A DNA stretch of 64,000 nt from contig NC_067196.1 of the NCBI RefSeq assembly GCF_000699445.3, positions 22,213,116-22,277,115 of the forward strand. The letters run 5' to 3'. A program made the translations under genes and the position numbers. Below are positions 47,661 through 58,274 of the stretch, one piece after another. Origin of the DNA: Schistosoma haematobium (taxonomy: Eukaryota; Platyhelminthes; Trematoda; Strigeidida; Schistosomatidae). Position 1 is the first letter of the stretch. The number at the start of each line of letters is the position of its first letter. A model generated the notes under the pieces. It was not told the origin of the DNA, made no database searches, and saw only the letters and a list, made by a program, of their open reading frames with translations.

Positions 47661-48123
47661 ATCAGTATAGGATTGTGGAGATTGTTTAGTTTTTTAATTG
47701 AGATCATGAACTGGTCAATGTTAGACCACCATTGAAAATATAGAAACACTGGACAGCCATTTCGTCCTAGTTTATGATTACGATTAAAAAACTCAATAAT
47801 CTCCATAATCCTATATTGATAATTATCATGTGCTCACTAATGACTAGCGTCAAGATGGATTTTCTGAAGCTCTAGTGAGAAGTCGTAACTACTGGAGTTC
47901 ATCTGTGTCTATTGTAAGACAATTACTCACTGAAGACAATGGAGGACGGTTGCGCAATCTCGTGGGTTCGTTGAAGCTAGATGTTAATACCGTTGGATGC
48001 CGACTCAGTGGTCTAGGGGCTAAGAATCTGAGTGCGAGACCAAAAGTCCTGGATCCGAGTCCTGCGTATGAGGCCGTGGGTGCACATTGCCGAGGAGTCC
48101 CGTAGTAAAACGAAAGGCGCCTT
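47661..48123 (+). mobile_element. Composite long SINE with antisense-hammerhead hairpin (second copy)
   Basis: Same module order as the 42.6-kb composite, on the plus strand. The start is atcagtatagg with an inverted tail (47661-47707). An antisense hammerhead 3' half follows, ending at 'tttcgtcctagt' in the stem II loop (to 47772). A sense tail (47774-47820, pairing with the start at about 85%) comes next, then a spacer with 'catgtgctcactaatgact' (47828-47846). The SINE head, leader ('actcactgaagacaatgg'), A box ('ggtctaggggctaag'), B box and hammerhead relic (CCGAGGA) complete it. It stops at about 48123 inside the ribozyme region, so its 3' end is truncated. No convincing flanking duplication was seen. 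Confidence 0.82.
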
Positions 48124-48519
48124 TTGTGAAGACTTATAAACTCATGTTACAAAAATAATTTATAAACTGTCTTAATAGAAGTTTTTTAATTTCTGAAAAG
48201 TGAGATCACTTAACGATTAATATTATGATTTTTCCGTTAGTGCGTTATAATAATTAATTAATTAATGTCTAATGAGAGTACCATTTTGAAAACAAAGGAG
48301 CATTGAACAATTTTAGCATTATAGTATGGCGTTTCATAGTAGTGTCGACTGATCTAATCGAAACATGATATGACGGGCAAGGTCTTAATTCATTGGAGAG
48401 TGAGTGGACTTGAAAATCGATATTCACCAATCGTCTATGATATTATCATGCTGATGTTGTGTTAATATTCTGTATATAAATATGCTATTTTATGAAATGA
48501 GAACCATATTTTGTAGTTC

Positions 48520-48790
48520 ACACCATGAACTGACCTTAGTTAACTAGTTTTTAAAAAGCAGGATGTACTGAACATCTGTTTCGTCCTGGCGTGAGACTCC
48601 TCAATAGTTAGACATTTAATGAGAGATTTGACGACCCTCGGACTTACCCCTACTGGGGGACGCATCGACGTGCACTGACGAGTATTCCCATACTGGAATG
48701 AAATAGATGGGTGGTTGTCTAATTAATATCCATTCATGATGTAAGTTATAAAATTCAAAAATCTCCACAAATTCTCTATATTGAAAACCT
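48520..48790. repeat. Fold-back SINE relic
   Basis: The left part (about 48535-48605) is a minus-strand hammerhead-tail segment ('tttcgtcctggcgtgagac'). The right part (about 48655-48785) is a plus-strand segment with 'tgcactgacgagtattccc', 'atactggaatgaaat' and an 'aaatctccacaaattctcta' tail. It is an older head-to-head pair. Confidence 0.6.
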
Positions 48791-51700
48791 ATTCTTCTGA
48801 TTAGTGATGTTTACTTTGATCGCAAATCATTTAGGGGTTTACATCAAAATCCCGGTCTCGTCAGGAGCTATCGATCTGCCACATTGTATCACTACAATTC
48901 ATCAATCAATCAGTATTCTTTCTTCTCATTTTACATATTGAAATTCGTTCATCAAATCATAAAAACTTAATTTATAGGCCAGCTATGACCCGATAACAAT
49001 TATGCTTATAAACGTAATTTAATAACACTTTCTTGAATGCCTATTTACCTTATATCTATCATCGTCTATACATAGTAGGTCATTGAATTATTTTGAAATT
49101 GCTCAATCAGGACGGCAAGATTATTCCTGTTTAATATAAAGCGAAATCTGTGGTGTTTCTAAAAAACGAAATTCATTAAACTGTTTGTCGTAAAAGCGAT
49201 CTTGAAGATGTTGGCATGACCTTCTATTTCAGCTGTTGTAGATATTAAGTATATTGTTAAATAAATAAAAGACAATAACATCTTGTTAGAATACAAAATG
49301 TACATTTTCATTAGTGTACCAGGTAGTAAGAGGTAGCTGATAGTAGACCCTGTTTAGCATAAGTTAAGTGTTATTTAGTACTTGGAAACAAGATAAACCT
49401 GTGATCTTAATGAGAATGATGCTCTTTGTGAGATTCTAACCATTGTCACCTAGCTTCATAGTCAAAGAGATAGTTGGGCCTTGGATGACCTTCTGTATAG
49501 AGTTGGATGCTTACGGTTGATTGATCACTAGGTAATGGCAATGTTATATTGATCTTCTTTAATGCTGATCAAATTCTATGGAACAAATTGCAAAATAACC
49601 ACTAGTCTAAATGATTTACCTACCTAAATGTCTTACATTCAATTTTAGTGCGTAATATGTTAAACGGTTCAGACTGATGAGAACATGGAAACTTGATTAA
49701 TCTGATTCAATGAACATCAGGGACTAAACACGTGATTCGTTACTATTCGCTAGTTAATCAGTATAAAATTATGAATACTTTATTGTAATCTCTTTTGAGA
49801 GTTGTTTAGTATCACTTGAATTCAAAGTGTACACTTTATTTCAATTTTTTTAAAAAGTTATAAGCTAGATTGATATATACCTAATTAATTGTCAAAGAAA
49901 TCAACTTTTGTGACGGTTATTTAGCGCCTGAATCATTAAGATCCAGTCACTTGTGATTCAATGGACTGAATGCTTTTGATTGTTTTCATCATTAATTGTA
50001 AGCGAATTCTATGTACATTGTTATATCTAGAGCTTAGATTCCGCGTATAACTTGAGCACTCGGACGCTAGAACTCTCCCAAGTCTCAATAGAGAAGACAG
50101 AAGGCAAGTGAAAAGAATGCTATTGCAAACAGTGTCAATTATGGTACAAAACTGTCAGGTATTTAGTTTTTAATAAAAGATGAAATCATCATTTGTCCAA
50201 TGGGGAAGATACATGTAGAGATTCTGGAATATTCCTCTAAAAGGTGATTGGACGGAATATTTTCGGCTCTTTCTGAGCTTCTTAGAGCATCCTTGGGTTC
50301 GTTCGTGGGCCGTCCTCACATGCACAATGAATCATCAACTCACTTTTTTCTCCTTCTCTACTCTTTCAGTTTCTCCTTTACAATGCTCTTCATACTGCTC
50401 CAGGAAACAATATACTACATATATAGGTGAAAGCCTACTAAAAGCTGAACGTTACACCTATTTTGAACACCCATTTTTTGTTATCCTAACGGACGGATTA
50501 AAACAAATAGGCTAATATAAAGAAAAACATACATTTTTTAAAAAAAAACATTAGACAATAATTATCAAAAAAAGCAGACGGGATGAGGTCATTTCTCCTT
50601 TTATGCGCTTGTAGCTCTGTTATTTCCTAAGAACTATGAATTAGGAGAAAAAAACCAATTAATTTTCTAGTTTCTAAAAGATTCTTTTCTAATTCTGTTT
50701 TGTCTTGTCTCACTGTGTTCATTGTCATTGTTTGATAGGTCTCCATATTTTTATTTAAAATACTTCTGGCTCGGTTGTCATATGAAAGAGATTGTTTTAA
50801 ATGTGGAAGGAAATTAATAGATTTGTTTATGTTATATAAACTAACAATGAAAAAAACCCTGTGAAGGTGGATGTGTATGAACAGAAAAGTGACGATTATG
50901 TGAATATTTTCAACATTATTATTACAGTGCGAAGTTCGTTGACATTATATCCTGATCCCCTTCTCATCCAACCGATATTTTGTGTATTACTTTATACTAC
51001 TTCTCAAACTTCAGTAGCCAGTTCCATTTTTAACAATTTCTGAACGTATGGCAAAACGTATTTTATGTTGTGTACTATTCGAAAGTATTTACTTATACTA
51101 AACACAACAACTTCCATATATGTGCACTCTTAGTACCTATTTTGATTGTTGATAGTCATTAGTTTACTTCAGACACAATTACCGACTGTTGTTTGCGCTG
51201 TTGTATATTTCAGGAAGCCCTCTTCTTCCTAGATATATAGGCATGTTAATCATTACAGATACCTGATGAGCTGATGTTTGTAACCATTATGTATATAATT
51301 GCTTTTTAGATAAATCGTTGTTTGAAGCTCGATTTCACTCATATCACAGTCGTGTAACTGGACTCTGGATAAATTGCTGGGGAGTTCTATACAAAGATGA
51401 AACAGATACTTCATGCTTTTTGTTTTCCAGTGGTTCTCTAACCAAAGTCAGTCTACAATACGTACACTCAGCCACTGTCTATCTTGGCGCTTGACTTTTG
51501 TTGGTGTAGGAGTAGAATAGAAGAAAGATAGGGGGAAAACAGAGACATAACATTAGTCTATGAAGCCACAGATTTTTGAACTGGTTCATGTTAATAGGTG
51601 CAGACTATTTGGCTTGAGTCTGTATGATTATTGTAATCTGTTGTTGGAGACATTATATGTCATAAATCGGTGCTCACTCTTTGTCCTCTCTTAGATATTG

Positions 51701-53457
51701 AGTTCCAAAATCATTCTATTCCATAAATTTATTCTTCCTTCTCGATAACTAATCTTTTCCACTACCACTGATACTTTTACTACCTCTACTACTCTGAAAT
51801 TTGTCTCAGTAGTTTCTTCTTAGTGTACTGATGTGGTACTGGGACATATGTGGATCACTTCAGGTTACTTATAACTAACATTCAATATTGTGAGTTTGAA
51901 TCCCGAAAGGATTGATAATTGATAAAACACATGAAAGTTTTATATATTAATATAAATGTATATATTAAGCTTGTAATCCATCCTTCCTAACTCCATCTTC
52001 CAAATAATCATAATTTAAAATAACATATTTATTTCCTCAATGGGACTAAATAGTCTCGTACGAACAAAGAAATCTGTCGAAATATTCTCTTCTGTTTTGA
52101 ATGTTACTGTATTCTATTTGATTGATTTCATTGCCTTATTTTTCACAGTTAACATGGTCGAAAATGTTAATTTCATTCAAAGTCATCATCATCATGATCA
52201 TCATCCAAATGAGAGATGATTTAGATGTTTCAAAGTTAATTTTCCTTTTGCATTAGACGTTAGATTTTGATTAAATCAAAATAACAATGTAATTTCATCA
52301 ATAAAAATATTCTCATGGGAATAGATTTTTATAGACATATTTATTAGGAGAGAAATATCATTGTCACTCTGAAGAATTTTAATGATTTCAGTTTAGGATT
52401 AATACTATTTTGGTGTATGCTACTTAGGTTTGTCGACATAAGTAGTGTGTTACACCAATCAAAGTTGATTGGTTTGCAGAAGAAGGCTAAGAAGATGAAA
52501 TGGAAGGGCAATAGAAAGGAATTGTGAATTGGAAGAATAATACCGAATACAGAAGACAGTTGATGGAAGATTTGAAAATGAAGCATTTAATGTTTGGTCC
52601 TCATATTTTGCGAAGATATTCTGTAATTAAGTATGTAATAAATACACTGGTTACCTCCCACTTGAGTGTTCGTTCACTACACTATTCCATTCTTAAATTA
52701 GGTTTTTTTGAGAGTCGTTTAATTTGTATCAACTGGACAAATCGTGTTTATCATTCATAGAGTACATAATGAGGTGAATTTATGTTCCGAAGAATCCTTT
52801 TATTTTTACATTGGGAGGCTGATTGAAGTTTGAAATGAGAAAGAACGGATTTTAACTTAGTAGTCCAGAGAAAATGACTTTTTTTACCGTTAGACCCTAA
52901 TTTTCTAGGTTGAATTTTGTGTGAAGTGGTTCTGATTTCGCACTATTGAGGTATTCAACACGAACTAAATCTCTGCATAATCTTACCTAGTTTCTAATCG
53001 TTTTAAAAAATATCAGTTTATGGTAAAAATAAATTGGAGAGAACATTATGTTTTAGTCTCTCTTCTAAAGATGCAGTGTGAAATAGACAATATACGTGGG
53101 AATCTTATTTGAAAACTTCCTCTTCTCATCCTCACTCATTCACTTACTTACTCAAACTAATAAAACAGGATCCAGAATCATAATAATTAAATTTCTATTA
53201 GAATGGTGCAAAATACAATAACCAATCTGAAACCGGTTTATTTTGTATTCATTAAGGTATTCTTATTTACTTGGCCTGATATAAAATACTTGAAAATCAA
53301 TTAAGAACAAATGAAAGATGATAGGCACATCGATTAACATTCAAAAATATTAATTTAAGACCATACTACTAACTACTAAAATAAGTAACTTGATTAGTTT
53401 TACTAAATTGCTGAGACAGTGGTAAGTAGGTGGTAACGTCATTGAGAATACTATTAT
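48791..53457. other. AT-rich stretch, no gene recognised
   Basis: Only small chance frames (up to about 80 codons) and no supported protein family. A faint SINE 3' fragment lies near 51370-51460, and 49520-49620 may be the old repeat also seen near 36.4 kb. Confidence 0.45.
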
Positions 53458-53500
53458 TTCACTGGTTGAAATCAATTAACTCATGATTTCAACCAGTGAA
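53458..53500. repeat. Perfect 17-bp-arm palindrome in a SINE-tail variant
   Basis: ttcactggttgaaatca (53458-53474) and its exact reverse complement (53484-53500) flank a 9-bp loop 'attaactca'. The following 'tctatacaaagccccttctg' matches the alternative SINE tail form seen at 34.5 and 61.9 kb. Confidence 0.85.
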
Positions 53501-54886
53501 ATTTCTAAAGTCTATACAAAGCCCCTTCTGACAATACTATTATTATTGCTGTTAAGGGTAACAATAACAATGATAATAAACAATAATCGACAATAAATAA
53601 TCCATTTGAATGATAATACACAGAACAAATGAATAGCAACTTCTTCTTAATACGATACACTCATACCCAATCACACTGTTTACTTCCCACAATTTTATAC
53701 CGTGATTAACATCTCTCTATTTACGCGCACGTAAAATAATGGATGTAATAGTTTAGTGAATGTCGTGAACGATCTCATAATCATGTCGAGTAGCTGTCAA
53801 CTACCCGCAGTTTTTAACACCTTAAATTGTTCTTACATATTTGTTCTAGGCTAAGTTTATTAACAAACGCTTCTCATCAAATCCTATGATAGTTTCTGCG
53901 ATGTTACTGCTCATTGTATAAGTGATCACGCAATATGGTGGTAAATCCGTTTCAATTACTTGAAGTATAACTCTATTCATCATATGTAGCTTGTAAAATC
54001 CACTTAAAAGCTCAGTTGAATTTAATAATATGTCAAAAAAGTATTCTTTTTAGTATGCTGACTAAGAACAATCAATTTCTCATAAACATGATGAATTACA
54101 TTCAATCTTAGCTCAAATTCTCAACTTCATATTGATGACTAAGTTTACTACTGAGTTGTTTCGATATTACCTAACCAAAATTACTTTTTGGTGCTAAATG
54201 ATTATAAATGTTTTGTTTGAGGAAAATATTTGAAGGCTTTTAGCCTTTTAGCTCTCTTCGAACATATACAAAAGAATCTACAATCTTATGAATTTATTGT
54301 ACGTAAAAATTCTATCCGAATAATCTCAATGATTAAAATTCGAATAATTTAAAAGTTTCACGAGTCGACTGGTTTGAGGTTCCTCAGAAGACGGAACTTT
54401 CTACTTGAAATTATTTGAATTTCAATAATCGAAACTAATCGATTACAATTTTCATATATGGCGCCTATTATATTATTGATTTTCTTCGAGATTCAAGAGT
54501 AATTGTTTTATGGGATCGTAGAATTAAGTTGTAAATCACTGTTGATAATATTCATCATACTAAGATTAATGATTATGCTCTCAAACATTGTATTGGTTAT
54601 TGATGTTGCTATCAAATCCTAAAAATTACGTTTATAATGGGCCATTTATTTCTAATAATTCAGTCGAGGTTAACATCGCATCAGTGTTTTAGTGACACTA
54701 TTTGAACTACTTATTTACCACGTTAGTAATATAATTTCAAATGAAATATTTTATCAGCGTAATTGCAATGACTGATATTGTTTTTAAATAGAACATTAGC
54801 ATGCAGTATTTTTTTTATGAAACAGAATTGACTAACAATTTATAAATCCACGGGAATTTGAAGCCGTGCCCGGTTAATTGACGGTT
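53501..54886. other. AT-rich stretch, no gene recognised
   Basis: No supported gene, RNA or clear repeat was seen. Confidence 0.5.
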
Positions 54887-54899
54887 TTAATTATCAGTA
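54887..54899 (+). repeat. Left target-site duplication of RTE copy 2
   Basis: The 13-mer ttaattatcagta, repeated exactly at 56013-56025. Confidence 0.92.
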
Positions 54900-54908
54900 C
54901 TTACTTAC

Positions 54909-55868
54909 TTACTTACGCCTGTTACTCCCAATGGAGCATAGGCCGCTGACCAGCATTCTCCAACCCACTCTATCCTGGGCCTTCTTTTCTAGTTCCATCC
55001 AATTCTTGTTCATTTTTCTCATGTCTATCACCATTTCCCGGCGTAATGTGTTCTTTGGTCTTCCTCTTTTCCTTTGACCTTCAGGATTCCATGTGAGGGC
55101 TTGTCTTGTGACACAGTTGGGTGTTTTCCTCAATGTGTGTCCTATCCACTTCCAGCGCTTCTTCCTGATTTCTTCCTCCACTGGGATCTGGTTTGTTCTC
55201 TCCCACAGTACGTTGTTGCTAATAGTGTCCGGCCAATGGATCTGAAGTATTTTGCGTAGACAATTGTTAATAAACACCTGTATTTTCTGGATGATGGCTT
55301 TTGTAGTTCTCCAGGTTTCTGCCCCATACAGTAGAACTGTCTTGACATTTGTATTGAAAATCCTGACCTTGGTGTTGGTTGACAGTTGCTTTGAGTTCCA
55401 GATGTTCCTCAGTTGTAAATATACTGCTCTTGCTTTTCCGATCCGCGCCTTCACATCTGCATCAGATCCACCCTGTTCATCAATGATGCTGCCCAAATAC
55501 GTAAAGGTTTTGACATCTTCCAAATCTTCTCCGTCAATTGTGATTGGATTGGTGCATTCTGTGTTGTATCGGAGAATCCTGCTTTTCCCTTTGTGTATAT
55601 TGAGACCTATTGCTGCTGAGGCTGCTGCCACACTGTTCGTCTTCTCCTGCATCTGTTGTTGCGTTTGGGATAGAAGGGCCAGATCGTCTGCGAAGTCTAG
55701 ATCATCCAACTGCATCTTAGATGTCCATTGTATCCCGCGCTTTCCTTCGGACGTTGACGTTTTCATGATCCAGTCGATCACCAGGAGAAAGAGAAAGGGT
55801 GAGAGTAAGCAACCTTGCCTAACACCGGTCTTCACTTTGAACGACTTTGTCAACTGTCCTCCATGCAC
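54909..55868 (-). pseudogene. RTE reverse transcriptase C-terminal half, open but 5'-truncated
   Basis: An uninterrupted 319-codon frame. The nominal Met is just the HGG region following motif A, so this is not a natural start. It contains RT motif B (GVRQGC, residues 15-20, then LLSPFLF), the catalytic FADD (59-62) preceded by LDDLD, a thumb/connector region, a [12 protein letters not shown] segment and the C-terminal GRPKNTLRR through [12 protein letters not shown] to SNRRK. The stop is the first TAA of the tail. The absence of stops over about 960 bp suggests a young insertion. The endonuclease and RT motif A are missing, so it is non-autonomous. Confidence 0.92.
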
Positions 55869-55879
55869 GATTTTGCAGT

Positions 55880-56012
55880 GTAACTCCGCCTGGAGTCCCT
55901 CCGGGGGCTACTGCCGGTCCCAAGCCCGGATAAAGGAGGAGGGTTGGGCATGGGGTTAGCGTCCCCATCCCGTAGAAAACTAACTCGCTAAAAAAACGCT
56001 AACCAGAAAAAA
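55880..56012 (+). repeat. Inverted RTE 5' leader segment
   Basis: Matches 17766 to about 17900 with few differences from 'ctgccggtcccaagcccgg' onward. It is more variable in the first 30 bp (for example 'ggagtccctccgggggct' versus 'tagctcttatagggttg'). Confidence 0.9.
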
Positions 56013-56025
56013 TTAATTATCAGTA
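56013..56025 (+). repeat. Right target-site duplication of RTE copy 2
   Basis: Exact 13-bp repeat of 54887-54899. Confidence 0.92.
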
Positions 56026-56059
56026 GTAAATTGAAAATATATGTATATATCTCATCACT

Positions 56060-56140
56060 GTGTTTCAAGTATACACAACTGGTGAATCCCAAACAACACG
56101 AAATGTGAGTTCTGGATTTTACTTCTAGCCACAGTTCAAA
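56060..56140 (+). repeat. SM-alpha hammerhead relic
   Basis: 'aactggtgaatcccaaacaa' and 'cacgaaatgtgagttctgga', then 'ttctagccac', follow the SM-alpha hammerhead order. GAAA is kept, but CUGAUGA has become CUGGUGA. Confidence 0.45.
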
Positions 56141-57003
56141 TTTACAAAAGTAATGCACTTATCGTATGCCCCTATTCAAGTTTTAACTTAAGACAACATT
56201 AGAATAATGATCTTTTTATTAAATATATTAGTGAAAATTTTGTGAGATTCATCTTTTTTAAAAATTGAAATGATACAATGCCTTTCAATGCATTATTCCT
56301 AAACAGAGACCTCAGTTTACAGTCTTTATTTATTGTTATGTATTTTCATAGGTTTCAAAAGTTATTCATTAACATTCTATGGTACGCAGCCAGTTTTCTA
56401 GTTCCCAGGTACTCAATTCATACTTTTATATGAATAAGTAGAGAGATTTTAAAAAATTAATTTCCCTTTTGAAATAAAACAGTTCAAAGAATAAAGCAAA
56501 CAGTTGGATAAGTTTATTTGAATGCTCAAAAATTTTTTTTTTATTTTTTGAGAATACATCTATATAATCTTAGACCTTTCCATATTTCTTTAAAAATCAC
56601 TGTTTGATCTTTAAGCAGAAACGCTTAATAATTTTCGGTTTATATTCTCTTTCAGGCCTCTAGTGTGCTTGTGTATTTTTCTAGTTTATGCGCATTGCAA
56701 CTATACTACAATATTTTTCTTTTTATCTGTAGTTCTTTTATGTCCATAGATAATCATTTCAGTGAGCTATCACTTTGTAGTCATATGCATTTGCTTCAAT
56801 TTTTTCCGACTTACTTCAAATGGATTCGAAGTATGTTATATAGTTTTAATTTTCATTGATTGTTCTTTTACGGTTGTTGAGGTAATATGAAATTTGTACT
56901 TAGAAATATGTATAAGTGACACTTTTATCTACTAGCTTAGTTGCTCAAACTCTGAATCATTTATCCCATGAATATAGGAGGTTTGTACAGATTAATTTTT
57001 GAA
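56141..57003. other. AT-rich stretch, no gene recognised
   Basis: No supported gene or repeat. Confidence 0.5.
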
Positions 57004-57360
57004 TTTTACATTATGAATTGATTTAAGTTAAGCAACCATTGGAAACTAGGAAACATTATATAGCTGTTTCGTCTTAGTATGATACTTTGTAGCAGTGAAA
57101 ATCCATGGCTCCACCGTAGATCAAACTTAGGAGTTTCATGACTCATGGTGAACATTTAACCTTCAGACTACTGAGTCGATGTACAATAATTTACATGTCT
57201 AAATTTAGTAAATTAATTATATTGCTCAGCTCAGTTCGAAAGTCATTGGTAGGTAACCACCACACAACCGATATGATTGAACTTCAGTGATCATAGCTTC
57301 TCATTAGAACTCTTGAGATTACATTCCAAAATTAGATCCTACTCAGCAAATGAATTATAA
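57004..57360 (-). repeat. Diverged long-form tRNA-hammerhead SINE
   Basis: Minus-strand copy from the spacer module (57315-57360, 'tctcattagaactcttgaga' side) through head and leader ('tcactgaagttcaatcat' region), A and B box remnants, hammerhead remnant (complement of 'tttcgtcttagtatgatact', 57067-57086) to the tail. Confidence 0.6.
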
Positions 57361-57939
57361 TGAGGTTGACAAGTTTGTGTAGATAGTTGAATTGTTTTAG
57401 TGGTTGCTTAACTAAAGTCAATCCCTGATATAAACTATAAAGATGACGTATTATATGTCTAAACTGCCCACAAACACTTAACTTTTAGCAGTCAGAGAAA
57501 GTAATTACTTCTCATATAATCGATATAGTTCATAGTCTAGTACAGTGTAAAATATATAAACAAATCTTCTAATAAATATGATGACTAGTGTATTGTAATA
57601 AAGTGAACAACGTTAGAAATATGAAATACAGGATTAAAACCAGTTATTCAAGAAACAGTATATGTTCCATTTAAAGCTTTGTTATAAATTGCTTTAGTGT
57701 TTAATGGAAGTGATATTTAACTTAATATTTGCCGAGTTTGTTTGGCTAAAACAAATAGATAACTCTCTATAAATTATTTGATTTCTGTATAAAGTTTCAT
57801 GTTAGACAGAAGTGAAATTTATTAATTTCTTGGATTATTATTTTAGAAAATGTATATTTAAAAATAGATCTTATTAAAGCTTAGAGATTTGGAGTGTAAA
57901 CTTAATTATTAGAAGATTAATACTATTTGAGTGTATATA

Positions 57940-58274
57940 TGGAGGATCCACCTAGGAGAGTTGGAAAACCCTGATTCCAAGCTAGTGGTGCACATGGGCC
58001 CCAGAATTTCAAGGAATCAAACAGTGTATGAATCAATTGTTGGTCACCGGCTACCATGGGACTGCATCTCCTGACGTAACTTCACTGCCTTGTGGATCAG
58101 ACATTTAGGTCGAAGGCCCCGGGTGTGGTCCCCTAAGAAAACCATCTGCTTCGGTTTGGACACCCGGGTAGTATCATGGTTCATACACAAATCAAGTGAC
58201 TTGTGTGGAGCATATGTATTCGGTACCCCTTCGTATCAATATTTACGTGTTCAAATAAACAAACAAAATAAATG
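57940..58274 (+). mobile_element. Probable 3' end of another non-LTR retrotransposon
   Basis: A GC-richer block from 'ggaggatccacctaggagag' to a 3' 'gttcaaataaacaaacaaaa' tail. Its wording ('ggacacccgggtagtatca', 'aagtgacttgtgtggagca') matches what I remember as an abundant schistosome retroelement 3' untranslated region (SR3/Perere type). No RT sequence is present, so the family is uncertain. Confidence 0.5.

Larger units (their letters stand above)
54900..56012 (-). mobile_element. RTE-clade non-LTR retrotransposon (SR2-like), 5'-inverted copy
   Basis: A 1.1-kb insertion with a 13-bp duplication. The minus-strand part (54900 to about 55879) runs from RT just after motif A to the (TAAG)n tail. 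The remaining about 130 bp (55880-56012) is the element's 5' leader in the opposite orientation. It begins exactly at the element's 5' end (actccgcctg) at the internal junction and ends 130 bp into the leader at the outer edge. This geometry is what twin priming predicts: an internal priming event on the RNA, synthesis to the RNA's 5' end, then joining to the first cDNA. It belongs to the same family as the 17.8-kb copy. Confidence 0.93.

Noticed and set aside
33690..49620. Old dispersed repeat with pieces near 33700, 36360, 46570 and 49530
   Set aside because: Local similarities such as 'gatgatcaaattt' versus 'gctgatcaaattc' are suggestive, but could not be aligned over enough length to support a family.
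55252..55959. 235-codon plus-strand open frame
   Set aside because: It is antisense to the RTE reverse transcriptase, which carries clear RT motifs on the minus strand.
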